Assembly (NCBI GenBank): GCA_027021185.1
Contig: JALUUU010000155.1
Location: 1 to 9,213 of the forward strand
From: an archaeon
GTDB taxonomy: Archaea; Hydrothermarchaeota; Hydrothermarchaeia; Hydrothermarchaeales; JALUUU01
Length of the DNA stretch: 9,213 nt
Reading direction: 5' to 3'
Within the stretch, counting starts at the first letter, position 1. Each line of letters opens with the position of its first letter. The notes beneath the pieces were generated by a model, which did not search any database, was not told the origin of the DNA, and saw nothing but the letters and a program-made list of their open reading frames with translations. The translations under genes were made by a program, and so were the position numbers. Positions 1-5,544 of this stretch are shown one piece after another.

Positions 1-901
1 TGGAGGACTTCTCATAATCTATCTGGACGAGGTTGTAACAAAGTGGGGATTTGGCAGCGGTATAGGGCTGTTCATCATAGCAGGTGTGTGTGCGGAGATA
101 GTCATCGGCTCCCTCAACCCCTTCCCGGCGACACCTGGAGAGCCGATGCCCGCGGGGATCATCCCGAGGTTTATTTACCTGCTGATAAACAACCAGACGA
201 GATTTGATATCCTCATACCCCTTCTCGGCACCTTCATAGTTTTCGCTATAGTTGTCTATATATCCAGCGTCAGGGTTGAGATACCTCTAACATATGGAAG
301 GTTCAGGGGCGCAAGGGGAAGGTATCCTATAAAGTTCATCTACGCCAGCGTCATCCCTGTTATATTTGCCAGCATCCTCATGGCAAATGTCCAGCTCTGG
401 GCGAGGCTCCTTTACAACGCCGGCTATCCCATCTTGGGGGAGTTCGTTGACAACAACCCAGTGAGCGGTGTTGCTTACTACATGCGCATGGGGGGGCATG
501 CCATTTACAGCCCGGATTTTGATCCTATAGCAGCAGGGGTGTACGTGTTTCTCATGGCAACCCTTGCCATGTTATTCTCCAAGTTCTGGGTGGAAACAAC
601 GGGGATGGACGCCAAGACCGTGGCCAAGAAGCTTCAGAGCAGCGGCATGGTTATTCCCGGATTCAGAGGGGATATCAGGATAATCGAGAGAGTGCTCTCC
701 AGGTATATCCCGGCGATAACACTGCTGGGTGGTTTGTCTGTCGGCCTTCTTGCTGCCTTCGGGGATATGACGGGGGCCTTGGGGGGTGGAACAGGGGTTC
801 TTCTAACAGTGGGCATAGTTTACCAGCTCTATGAGCAGATAGCCAAGGAGCAGCTCATGGAGATGCATCCGATGGTGCGTAAAATCATGGGAGGACTTTA
901 A
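1..901 (+). CDS. secY: Protein translocase subunit SecY, C-terminal part (5' end outside window)
   Basis: SecY is the main channel subunit of the Sec translocon and moves proteins across, or into, the cytoplasmic membrane. The open frame enters from the left edge (first full codon at base 2) and gives about 299 residues to the TAA at 899-901. An internal ATG/GTG-like start near base 86 is not the real start, because homologous coding continues upstream (visible GLLIIYLDEVVTKWGFGSG, a conserved archaeal SecY stretch). Several long hydrophobic segments follow, as do a conserved loop around NNPVSGVAYYM and a polar C-terminal tail ending MVRKIMGGL. Archaeal SecY is usually about 430-490 residues, so roughly the last two thirds is present, approximately from transmembrane helix 5 on. 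The stop codon touches the adkA start, so the two genes are surely co-transcribed. Identity is very secure. Confidence 0.96.
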   Translation, partial: GGLLIIYLDEVVTKWGFGSGIGLFIIAGVCAEIVIGSLNPFPATPGEPMPAGIIPRFIYLLINNQTRFDILIPLLGTFIVFAIVVYISSVRVEIPLTYGRFRGARGRYPIKFIYASVIPVIFASILMANVQLWARLLYNAGYPILGEFVDNNPVSGVAYYMRMGGHAIYSPDFDPIAAGVYVFLMATLAMLFSKFWVETTGMDAKTVAKKLQSSGMVIPGFRGDIRIIERVLSRYIPAITLLGGLSVGLLAAFGDMTGALGGGTGVLLTVGIVYQLYEQIAKEQLMEMHPMVRKIMGGL

Positions 902-1465
902 ATGACAGTGATAGTTGTTACAGGCACACCGGGGGTTGGAAAGACAACGGTCCTCAAAACAGCCCTGGAAAATACGTCAACAGAGTACGTCGTTGTAAAT
1001 TATGGAGACGTCATGCTGGAGGAGGCTAAGAGGAGAGGAGTGATGGATAGAGACGAGATGAGGCGGCTCTCCCCCGAGATTCAGAGGGATATCCAGCGAA
1101 AGGCGGCTCAGGAAATAGCCGCCAAGGCGGAGGATAGAGGTATAATAGTGGACACCCACTGCACCATCAAGACCCCCTCAGGTTACCTTCCAGGACTGCC
1201 AGCCTGGGTTCTGGATGCATTGAAGCCTGAAAAAATCGTCTTAATCGAGGCCGAGCCCGAGGAAATAATGAACAGGCGCATGAAGGACACAACCAGGATA
1301 AGGGACGCGGATGTTCTGTCAGAGATAGAGGAGCATCAGCTGGTCAATAAGGCCACGGCCATGGCTTACGCCGCTCTCACAGGAGCAACTGTAAAAATTA
1401 TTAAGAACAGTGACAACAAACTTACTGAGGCGTCCCAGCAACTGATAGATGTCCTGGAGGGATAA
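902..1465 (+). CDS. adkA: Archaeal-type adenylate kinase AdkA
   Basis: Converts AMP + ATP to 2 ADP in the cytoplasm. The 187-residue product has a P-loop GTPGVGKT at residues 8-15 and the HCTIKTPSGYLPGLP stretch typical of archaeal AdkA, which is distinct from bacterial Adk. An EHQLVNKATAMAYAALTGA segment near the C-terminus is also characteristic of this family. The length matches the family (about 190 residues). The ATG immediately follows the secY stop, and a GGAGG ribosome-binding site (890-894) lies inside the end of secY. The secY-adkA order is standard in euryarchaeal ribosomal-protein/translocon clusters. Nothing is unusual about the gene. Confidence 0.95.
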   Translation: MTVIVVTGTPGVGKTTVLKTALENTSTEYVVVNYGDVMLEEAKRRGVMDRDEMRRLSPEIQRDIQRKAAQEIAAKAEDRGIIVDTHCTIKTPSGYLPGLPAWVLDALKPEKIVLIEAEPEEIMNRRMKDTTRIRDADVLSEIEEHQLVNKATAMAYAALTGATVKIIKNSDNKLTEASQQLIDVLEG

Positions 1466-1469
1466 GAAA

Positions 1470-2003
1470 ATGGTGCAGGAGATAATTGACGGCGTCTTCA
1501 AGGTGATGGACAGCATTTTTGGGCCCTTCTTTCATCTCACGTCAGACACTAAGCTCAGCCTCCTTATAGGGGTTTTTCTTGTGGCTACCCTGGTTTCTGC
1601 CATAATTATAGCCATATCTCATCGGCTGGTAGATCAGAAGAGGATGAAGGAGCTTAAGGCTGAGATAGCTAAATACCAGAAAAAGATAAAAAAAGCCAGG
1701 GACAGGAGGGACCTGAAAAAAGCCACGGCCCTTCAGAACGAGATGATGAAGTACAACAAGGAGATGATGGGCATGTCTCTCCGTCCCATGATGTACACTT
1801 TTATCCCCATCATAATTATCTTCACATGGTTAAGGAGGTACGAATACCTCAACGACTTCATTGCCCAGCAGGGGTATCTCATCGCCCTTCCCTTCGTTAT
1901 ACCGAAATTCGGCACCACTCTGGGATGGTTTGGGTGGTATATACTGTGCTCCTTCCCCACTTCCATTCTAATCAAGAAGATTTTTAAGATCGAGGGTCCC
2001 TGA
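1470..2003 (+). CDS. DUF106 membrane protein, YidC/Oxa1/EMC3-superfamily insertase-like
   Basis: The product has 177 residues with an N-terminal amphipathic stretch, a first membrane helix (about residues 29-52) and a strongly charged coiled coil rich in K, R, E and Q (about 55-98). Two more hydrophobic segments follow (about 104-122 and 145-170). This layout, with the MSLRPMM segment directly before TM2, is that of the archaeal DUF106 family. Structural work on that family places it in the Oxa1/YidC/EMC3/TMCO1 superfamily of membrane-protein insertases, so a role in insertion of membrane proteins beside SecY is inferred from family and position. I chose ATG 1470 because GGAGGGAT (1456-1463) lies about 6 nt upstream. 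An in-frame ATG at 1449 would overlap adkA by 17 nt and lacks good spacing to that site. Confidence 0.88.
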   Translation: MVQEIIDGVFKVMDSIFGPFFHLTSDTKLSLLIGVFLVATLVSAIIIAISHRLVDQKRMKELKAEIAKYQKKIKKARDRRDLKKATALQNEMMKYNKEMMGMSLRPMMYTFIPIIIIFTWLRRYEYLNDFIAQQGYLIALPFVIPKFGTTLGWFGWYILCSFPTSILIKKIFKIEGP

Positions 2004-2012
2004 GTTAGGCTG

Positions 2013-2567
2013 ATGATATTAACAGTGAGCGGATTCATAGGAAGCGGCAAGACTACAGTGGCCAGGGCCCTCGCAGAGCGCTACAACCTTAAACATATCT
2101 CTGCAGGAGTAGTCTTTCGGGAGCTGGCCAAAAAAAAGGGGCTGAGCCTGCAGGAATTCAGCGCCCTCGCAGAGAGGAACCCAACTATCGACAGAGAAAT
2201 CGATGACCTGCAGCGGGAAAAGGCATCCAAGGGAAATGTTGTCGCAGAGGGCAGACTTAGCGGCTGGCTGCTGCAAGCAGATTTTAAAATATGGCTTGAA
2301 GCCTCTCTGGAGACCAGGGCGAGGAGGGTTGCCACCAGAGAGGGAAAAAGCTATGAAGCGGCCATGGAGGAAACCAGGACCCGTGAGGAAAGCGAGCTTA
2401 AGCGCTACAAAGAGATTTACGGCATAGACCTAAGGGATCTGTCTCCTTACAACATAGTGATAGATACTGAGATCTGGAGTGCTACGGAGGTTGTTGACCT
2501 CATAACCAGCGTTATATCGTTGATAGAGAGAGGGGAGAAGATTGGAAGAACAAAAGCTCATAATTAA
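2013..2567 (+). CDS. cmk: Archaeal cytidylate kinase
   Basis: Phosphorylates CMP/dCMP to the diphosphate using ATP in the cytoplasm. The 184-residue protein starts with a Walker A loop GFIGSGKT (residues 7-14), followed by a helical NMP-binding region and a GNVVAEGRLSGWLL stretch (family motif GxxVxEGRLxG). A basic lid-type segment with paired arginines (LETRARRVATREGKS) comes next. Length and order fit the short archaeal CMP kinase. It starts 9 nt after the DUF106 stop with only a weak AGG upstream. Its 3' end overlaps the cbf5 reading frame by 26 nt, which points to coupled expression. The DUF106-cmk-cbf5 order is common in euryarchaea. Confidence 0.94.
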   Translation: MILTVSGFIGSGKTTVARALAERYNLKHISAGVVFRELAKKKGLSLQEFSALAERNPTIDREIDDLQREKASKGNVVAEGRLSGWLLQADFKIWLEASLETRARRVATREGKSYEAAMEETRTREESELKRYKEIYGIDLRDLSPYNIVIDTEIWSATEVVDLITSVISLIERGEKIGRTKAHN

Positions 2568-3525
2568 AACCAGGGCATCTACGGATCCGTCCCATGGTAA
2601 AGAGCCATCTGCCAGGAACATAAAGGAGCATCTGCGCTATGGCGTGATAAACCTGGACAAGCCCCGGGGTCCAACGGCCCACGAGGTGGTTTCATGGGTG
2701 AAGAGCATCCTCCATGTGAAAAAGGCAGGCCACGGCGGCACCCTGGATCCCAGGGTCAGCGGCGTTCTCCCGGTAGCTCTGGAGGATGCCACCAAGATCG
2801 CCAGGGTGCTTTTGGGGGCGGATAAGGAATACGTATGCGCTATGCGTCTCCACGATGACTATCCCCGAAAAAGAGTCGAGAGGGTTTTTTCCGAGTTCGT
2901 CGGAGAGATATATCAGCGCCCCCCCGTCAAGTCTGCAGTGAAGAGGCAGCTCCGTAAAAGGATTATCCATTACATAAAGCTCTTAGAGATGGAGGAGAGG
3001 GATGTCCTCTTCTTGGTGGGATGTGAGGCTGGCACCTATATAAGAAAGCTGTGCCATGACATAGGGGAGGTTCTGGGCTCAGGAGCCCACATGCTTGAGC
3101 TGAGACGTACAAGAAGCGGGATCTTTGATGAGAGCAACATCGTAACTCTCCACGACCTGGCCGATGCGTATGCCTTCTACAAAGAAGAGGGGATCGAGGA
3201 TTTCCTTAGGAAGGCTGTGATACCCATGGAGCATGCTCTTAACCATGTCCCTAAGGTCGTGATAAGGGACGGGGCGGTAGACGCCATCTGTCATGGAGCC
3301 GACCTCGCTATACCGGGGATTGTTAAGCTCGACCCAGATATAAACGTAGGATCCCAGGTGGCTATATTCACTTTGAAGGGCGAGTTAGTGGCCCTGGGAA
3401 AAGCGATGATGGACACTAAAAAGATCCTGATAGACGATAAAGGCGTTGCCATACGTACTAAGAGGGTCATAATGAGGCCGGGGACGTATCCGAGAAAATG
3501 GCGAAAACGTGAAGCCGATGAATGA
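2542..3525 (+). CDS. cbf5: tRNA/rRNA pseudouridine synthase Cbf5 (TruB family, H/ACA RNP catalytic subunit)
   Basis: Cbf5 isomerises uridine to pseudouridine. In archaea it works in H/ACA guide-RNA particles with Nop10, Gar1 and L7Ae, and can also make pseudouridine 55 in tRNA. The 327 residues show the TruB core motif KAGHGGTLDPRVSGVLPVAL (about 61-80) with the catalytic aspartate at 69, a QRPPVKSAVKR stretch (about 125-135) and GTYIRKLCHDIG (about 164-175). A C-terminal PUA domain lies around 238-313. The start is TTG 2542, chosen because the purine-rich GGGGAGAAG (2532-2540) precedes it and the N-terminal length then matches archaeal Cbf5. It overlaps the end of cmk by 26 nt and the GTG-initiated form of the next gene. 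Confidence 0.95.
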   Translation: MEEQKLIIKTRASTDPSHGKEPSARNIKEHLRYGVINLDKPRGPTAHEVVSWVKSILHVKKAGHGGTLDPRVSGVLPVALEDATKIARVLLGADKEYVCAMRLHDDYPRKRVERVFSEFVGEIYQRPPVKSAVKRQLRKRIIHYIKLLEMEERDVLFLVGCEAGTYIRKLCHDIGEVLGSGAHMLELRRTRSGIFDESNIVTLHDLADAYAFYKEEGIEDFLRKAVIPMEHALNHVPKVVIRDGAVDAICHGADLAIPGIVKLDPDINVGSQVAIFTLKGELVALGKAMMDTKKILIDDKGVAIRTKRVIMRPGTYPRKWRKREADE

Positions 3526-4111
3526 GCATTACTTCACTGAAAAGCCTGAATCAAAGGTAAAATACGGCATTATACAGGCGAGGATAAGAGGGGGGCCGTA
3601 TGAGTTTCTAACCGCTAGTGGTGTTTTTTCCTGCAAGAAAATAGATAGAGGAACAGCTCTCCTGGCAGAAAAAATGATAATAAAGGACGGCTCCAGGATC
3701 CTGGATCTTGGCTGTGGATACGGCGTCCTAGGCATAGTGGCCGCCAGGATAGGGCGCAACGTTAAGGTGGTCCTGACAGAGATAAATCGAAGGGCAGCCT
3801 ATCTTGCAGAGCAGAATCTCGAAAGAAACGCGGTGAGCAATGCGGAAGTTAGGCGGGGCAGCTTTTACGAGCCCGTTAAGGACGAAGTCTTTGACGTTAT
3901 CCTATGCAATCTGCCAATGAGCGCAGGTCTGAAAGTGGTCTACAGGATAATCGAGGAGTCCAGGGACCATTTATCCCAGGGCGGGACCCTCCAGGTGGTT
4001 GTGAGAAAAGGCGCTGGGCGGATAAGGGATAAGATGCTGGCAACCTTTGGCAACGTTACAACCCTAGCTAAAAAAGGCGGGTATAGGGTTTTTCTATCAG
4101 AAAAAACATAG
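3518..4111 (+). CDS. Class I SAM-dependent methyltransferase, MJ0882/RsmC-like, with altered catalytic motif
   Basis: The product of about 197 residues has a Rossmann-fold methyltransferase core. The SAM-binding motif I ILDLGCGYGVLG lies at about 61-72, an acidic motif II at LTEINRRAAYLAEQN (about 86-100), and the C-terminus is KKGGYRVF-like. It looks like archaeal MJ0882 relatives, which are similar to RsmC/RsmD guanine-N2 rRNA methyltransferases, so RNA guanine methylation is the likely role. In the family, motif IV reads NPPI or similar; here it is NLPM (131-134), a loss of the first proline. I chose ATG 3518 because the N-terminus (HYFTEKP) then aligns with the family. GTG 3509 in frame would add three residues and overlap cbf5 further. 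It closes the housekeeping run and ends 9 nt before tRNA-Ser. Confidence 0.85.
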   Translation: MNEHYFTEKPESKVKYGIIQARIRGGPYEFLTASGVFSCKKIDRGTALLAEKMIIKDGSRILDLGCGYGVLGIVAARIGRNVKVVLTEINRRAAYLAEQNLERNAVSNAEVRRGSFYEPVKDEVFDVILCNLPMSAGLKVVYRIIEESRDHLSQGGTLQVVVRKGAGRIRDKMLATFGNVTTLAKKGGYRVFLSEKT

Positions 4112-4120
4112 GAAAATAAT

Positions 4121-4206
4121 GCCGGGGTAGCCTAGCCAGGAAAGGCGCCAGACTTGAGATCTGGTACTCCTTCGGGAGTTCATGGGTTCAAGTCCCATCC
4201 CCGGCG
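4121..4206 (+). tRNA. tRNA-Ser (anticodon UGA)
   Basis: The 86-base gene folds as a type II tRNA. The 7-bp acceptor stem pairs GCCGGGG (4121-4127) with CCCCGGC (4199-4205), with G as discriminator base. A D arm follows, then the anticodon stem CCAGA/TCTGG around loop CTTGAGA with anticodon TGA. The long variable arm is ACTCC-TTCG-GGAGT, and the T arm is ATGGG/CCCAT around TTCAAGT. The long variable arm, the discriminator G and the anticodon agree on serine. No CCA is encoded, as is common in archaea, and no intron is seen. The gene is complete. Its 3' end is the left copy of a direct repeat (see 4193-4210). Confidence 0.95.
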
Positions 4207-4210
4207 TAAA
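4193..4210 (+). repeat. Left attachment-site-like repeat (attL) in the tRNA-Ser 3' end
   Basis: This 18-bp stretch, TCCCATCCCCGGCGTAAA, covers the T-stem/acceptor 3' side of tRNA-Ser plus four bases after it. It recurs in direct orientation at 4855-4872 with a single mismatch (17/18, the last 15 identical). The 3' end of a tRNA gene is the classic target of archaeal and bacterial tyrosine integrases, which leave the tRNA intact and duplicate its 3' part at the far end of the insert. The att role is inferred, because no integrase is seen. Confidence 0.65.
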
Positions 4211-4293
4211 TCTAACTTATTTTCAGAAAAAAAGGCTCAATTCGATACGTAATATGAAAATACTGGCAAAAATTAACTGATAGGGGTCTCAAG

Positions 4294-4410
4294 ATGATGC
4301 AACGATTCCGTATTCAAAAGATGGCTACTGTGAGAAAGGAAAGTACATTGAGAGTGAAGACTGAGAATAAAATTAAATACGTTAAGATTCGAAGGGGTGG
4401 ATATGGGTAA
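4294..4410 (+). CDS. Possible 38-residue basic protein ahead of hicB
   Basis: An ATG at 4294 opens a 38-codon frame to TAA at 4408-4410. The product is very basic (about 12 Lys/Arg against 2 Glu) and begins MMQRFRIQKM. AGGGGT (4282-4287) sits 6 nt before the ATG, the same motif that precedes hicB and hicA at similar spacing. The frame overlaps the hicB ATG at 4403 by 8 nt, a layout that suggests translational coupling. I do not recognise the sequence. It may be a real leader-type or DNA-binding small protein, a fragment of a lost gene, or chance. A+T-rich DNA at 4240-4260 could hold its promoter, but no clear TATA box can be fixed. Confidence 0.35.
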   Translation: MMQRFRIQKMATVRKESTLRVKTENKIKYVKIRRGGYG

Positions 4411-4618
4411 GCGTAAGTTTAACGTGGTGATCGAGAAAGACGAGGACGGTTTTTATATCGCCACTGTTCCCTCTTTACCTGGTTGCCATACTCAGGCTAA
4501 GAATTTGGATGAGCTAATGAAGCGCGTGAAGGAGGCTATCGAGCTCTATCTTGAGGTTGAGGAAGAAGCAGGCGATGTTGAAACCGAGTTCATAGGGGTG
4601 CAGGTTGTTGAGGCTTAG
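4403..4618 (+). CDS. hicB: HicB-family antitoxin (type II toxin-antitoxin)
   Basis: The 71-residue product has the HicB/UPF0150 pattern: FNVVIEKDEDGFYIATVPSL, then PGCHTQAKNLDELMKRVKEA and a helix ending in IELYLEVEEEA. The fold is a degraded RNase-H-like domain that binds and blocks HicA. It is a short form: no C-terminal helix-turn-helix or ribbon-helix-helix DNA-binding domain is present, unlike longer bacterial HicB. I prefer ATG 4403, which follows AGGGGT (4393-4398) at 4 nt; an in-frame GTG at 4397 overlaps that motif. Gene order is antitoxin then toxin, and the 3' end overlaps hicA by 14 nt. It may function only as a HicA-neutralising partner. Confidence 0.85.
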   Translation: MGKRKFNVVIEKDEDGFYIATVPSLPGCHTQAKNLDELMKRVKEAIELYLEVEEEAGDVETEFIGVQVVEA

Positions 4619-4829
4619 ACCTCTTCCACCTGAGAAGGTCATACGCGCCCTGGAGAAAGCTGGTTTTGTGCGAGTAAGGCAGAAAGGCAGTCATGTTTTT
4701 ATGAGACACCCTAATGGGAGAACAACAATTGTTCCTTATCACAAGAAAGAAAAAATAGGGAGAGGGCTTTTAAGAAAGATAATCCGAGATGCCCAGATGA
4801 CTGTTGAAGAGTTCATGAAACTGATTTAG
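4605..4829 (+). CDS. hicA: HicA-family mRNA interferase toxin
   Basis: HicA toxins are small double-stranded-RNA-binding-fold ribonucleases that cut mRNA independently of the ribosome until bound by HicB. The 74-residue product has the expected order: LPPEKVIRALEKAGFVRVRQ, then KGSHVFMRHPNGRTTIVPYH with the catalytic histidine in GSH, then a helical end (GRGLLRKIIRDAQMTVEEFMKLI). The active-site stretch is intact, so the toxin looks functional. The start is a TTG (4605, or 4608) after AGGGGT (4594-4599). No ATG is available, and the reading frame overlaps hicB, so low, coupled translation is likely. Confidence 0.88.
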   Translation: MLRLRPLPPEKVIRALEKAGFVRVRQKGSHVFMRHPNGRTTIVPYHKKEKIGRGLLRKIIRDAQMTVEEFMKLI

Positions 4830-4854
4830 AGTTGCCAGTAAAATTGCGCTGATA

Positions 4855-4872
4855 TCTCATCCCCGGCGTAAA
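4855..4872 (+). repeat. Right attachment-site-like repeat (attR), tRNA-Ser 3' fragment
   Basis: TCTCATCCCCGGCGTAAA repeats the tRNA-Ser end at 4193-4210 in direct orientation with one mismatch (C to T at the third base). It includes the complete 3' strand of the acceptor stem and the discriminator base, but no other tRNA part lies upstream of it. This fragment, 25 bp after the hicA stop, is the right boundary of the putative insert. Confidence 0.65.
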
Positions 4873-4883
4873 ATTATCTTGTA

Positions 4884-4905
4884 TGGAATAGCTTTCAGCA
4901 TTCCA
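4884..4905 (+). other. Hairpin overlapping the terminator-like stem
   Basis: TGGAAT-A-GC-TTTCA-GC-ATTCCA forms an 8-bp stem with one bulged A and a 5-base loop. It has no T run behind it. Its right arm GCATTCCA (4898-4905) is also the left arm of the next hairpin, so only one of the two can form at a time. Confidence 0.4.
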
Positions 4906-4950
4906 ATGTGGGGGCGGAAGCTCATCAGCGCTTAGGTGGAATGCCTTTTT
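4898..4950 (+). terminator. Possible + strand terminator downstream of hicBA
   Basis: GCATTCCA (4898-4905) pairs perfectly with TGGAATGC (4937-4944), enclosing a shorter AAGC/GCTT stem (4918-4921 with 4930-4933). The stem is followed by CCTTTTT (T run 4946-4950). It lies after hicA and before the end of the convergent regulator gene. Archaeal termination depends chiefly on the T run, so the assignment is tentative. Confidence 0.35.
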
Positions 4951-4965
4951 CGTTTGACTTCATCC

Positions 4966-5286
4966 TCAGCGCCATGGAGAACTCCTCTTTTCCATTATTC
5001 TCCAAACATGTGCCTCTATTTCCCGGGAAATGTTCAGAGATTCCCTACCCAGGAGGTTTATCTCGTAGTAAGAGTAGGCCTTGTCCTCTCCCTTCCTGTA
5101 AACGTGGTCATAGAGGACGTACCGCCCCAGGTTCTTCAATGCCCTAGAGAGCTCCTCGTTATACTTTAACCCTGCGGCCTTTCTCAGCTCAGTGAAAGAT
5201 TTCCTTCCCCTGAGTAAGGCCTCTAAGACCTTCCTTTCTTTCTCCCGAGAGAGGAGGAACGTTATAGCTTCCTCGATATCAGCCAT
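4966..5286 (-). CDS. Small winged-helix-like transcriptional regulator
   Basis: The 106-residue protein opens with a helix (EEAITFLLSREKERKVLEAL). It continues as an HTH-type stretch, GRKSFTELRKAAGLKYNEEL then SRALKNLGRYVLYDH, with a probable wing/strand (VYRKGEDKAYSYYEINLLGR) and a C-terminal helix. This is the pattern of archaeal winged-helix DNA-binding proteins; the closest family and ligand cannot be fixed by eye, and no Cys/His metal site stands out. It starts at ATG 5284-5286 with no Shine-Dalgarno. An in-frame TAA shortly upstream rules out a longer form, so the mRNA may be leaderless. It points towards hicA and lies outside the repeat-bounded insert. It could regulate itself or the reductase operon to the right. 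Confidence 0.72.
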   Translation of the reverse strand: MADIEEAITFLLSREKERKVLEALLRGRKSFTELRKAAGLKYNEELSRALKNLGRYVLYDHVYRKGEDKAYSYYEINLLGRESLNISREIEAHVWRIMEKRSSPWR

Positions 5287-5544
5287 GACTGTAAACCCGT
5301 ATTTTTATTGGTAACAACATTGTTGCTATCATCCTTTTGCTACTACATAGTCGATTGGACTCCATAAGGATATCTCATCCATATTCTTTTTTATTTTCAA
5401 AGGATAATGGGTGAAAAAGATAGAAAATGGTTTAAGAGCGGGGTGAATGTTTCGATGGTGCAGGGAAAACCAACTAACACGTTTCTTTTTAATTTTTAAC
5501 AATCTCTGCCAGGCTGAATTGTCTGGGCTGTGGTGTATGTGAAA
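5287..5544. other. A+T-rich spacer between the regulator and the reductase operon
   Basis: These 258 bp contain the palindrome above and T-rich runs (5385-5398, 5484-5498), but no recognised gene. An ATG at 5407 opens a 30-codon + strand frame ending at 5499, preceded by AAAGGATA; its product matches nothing I know. No clear terminator for the - strand operon ending at 5545 is visible, so transcription could read into the regulator gene. Confidence 0.4.
5312..5328. promoter_or_regulatory. Palindromic operator candidate upstream of the regulator
   Basis: TAACAACATTGTTGCTA has a perfect CAACA-T-TGTTG core and two more paired outer bases with one mismatched position between. It lies 26-42 nt before the regulator's start codon. 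An A+T-rich TATA-like stretch (AATAAAAAT on the - strand, 5301-5309) sits between it and the gene. This is where an archaeal repressor would overlap the BRE/TATA region; autoregulation is inferred. Confidence 0.42.

Larger units (their letters stand above)
4211..4872 (+). mobile_element. Putative small tRNA-Ser-integrated element (or remnant) carrying hicBA
   Basis: The segment between the tRNA-Ser 3' end and its duplicated fragment is about 662 bp counted from repeat to repeat. It interrupts an otherwise housekeeping-gene strand and holds only accessory genes: a possible 38-codon ORF, hicB and hicA. The first 180 bases (4211-4390) are visibly A+T-rich compared with the flanks, with no recognisable gene other than the small ORF. 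There is no integrase, replication gene or terminal inverted repeat. It could therefore be a deletion remnant of a larger integrated plasmid or virus, a satellite mobilised in trans, or a segment moved by recombination between tRNA fragments. Confidence 0.45.

Noticed and set aside
86..901. A start for secY near base 86.
   Set aside because: Conserved SecY sequence continues upstream in frame to the window edge, so this is an internal codon of a partial gene.
4908..5169. Two + strand frames of 77-79 codons over the regulator gene.
   Set aside because: The - strand reading has a coherent helix-turn-helix-like sequence, while these have random composition and no ribosome-binding site.
4851..5380. 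12-bp repeat GATATCTCATCC at 4851-4862 and 5369-5380, one copy touching the right att-like repeat.
   Set aside because: A 12-bp match somewhere in 9 kb is expected by chance, and the second copy has no tRNA sequence or other boundary feature.
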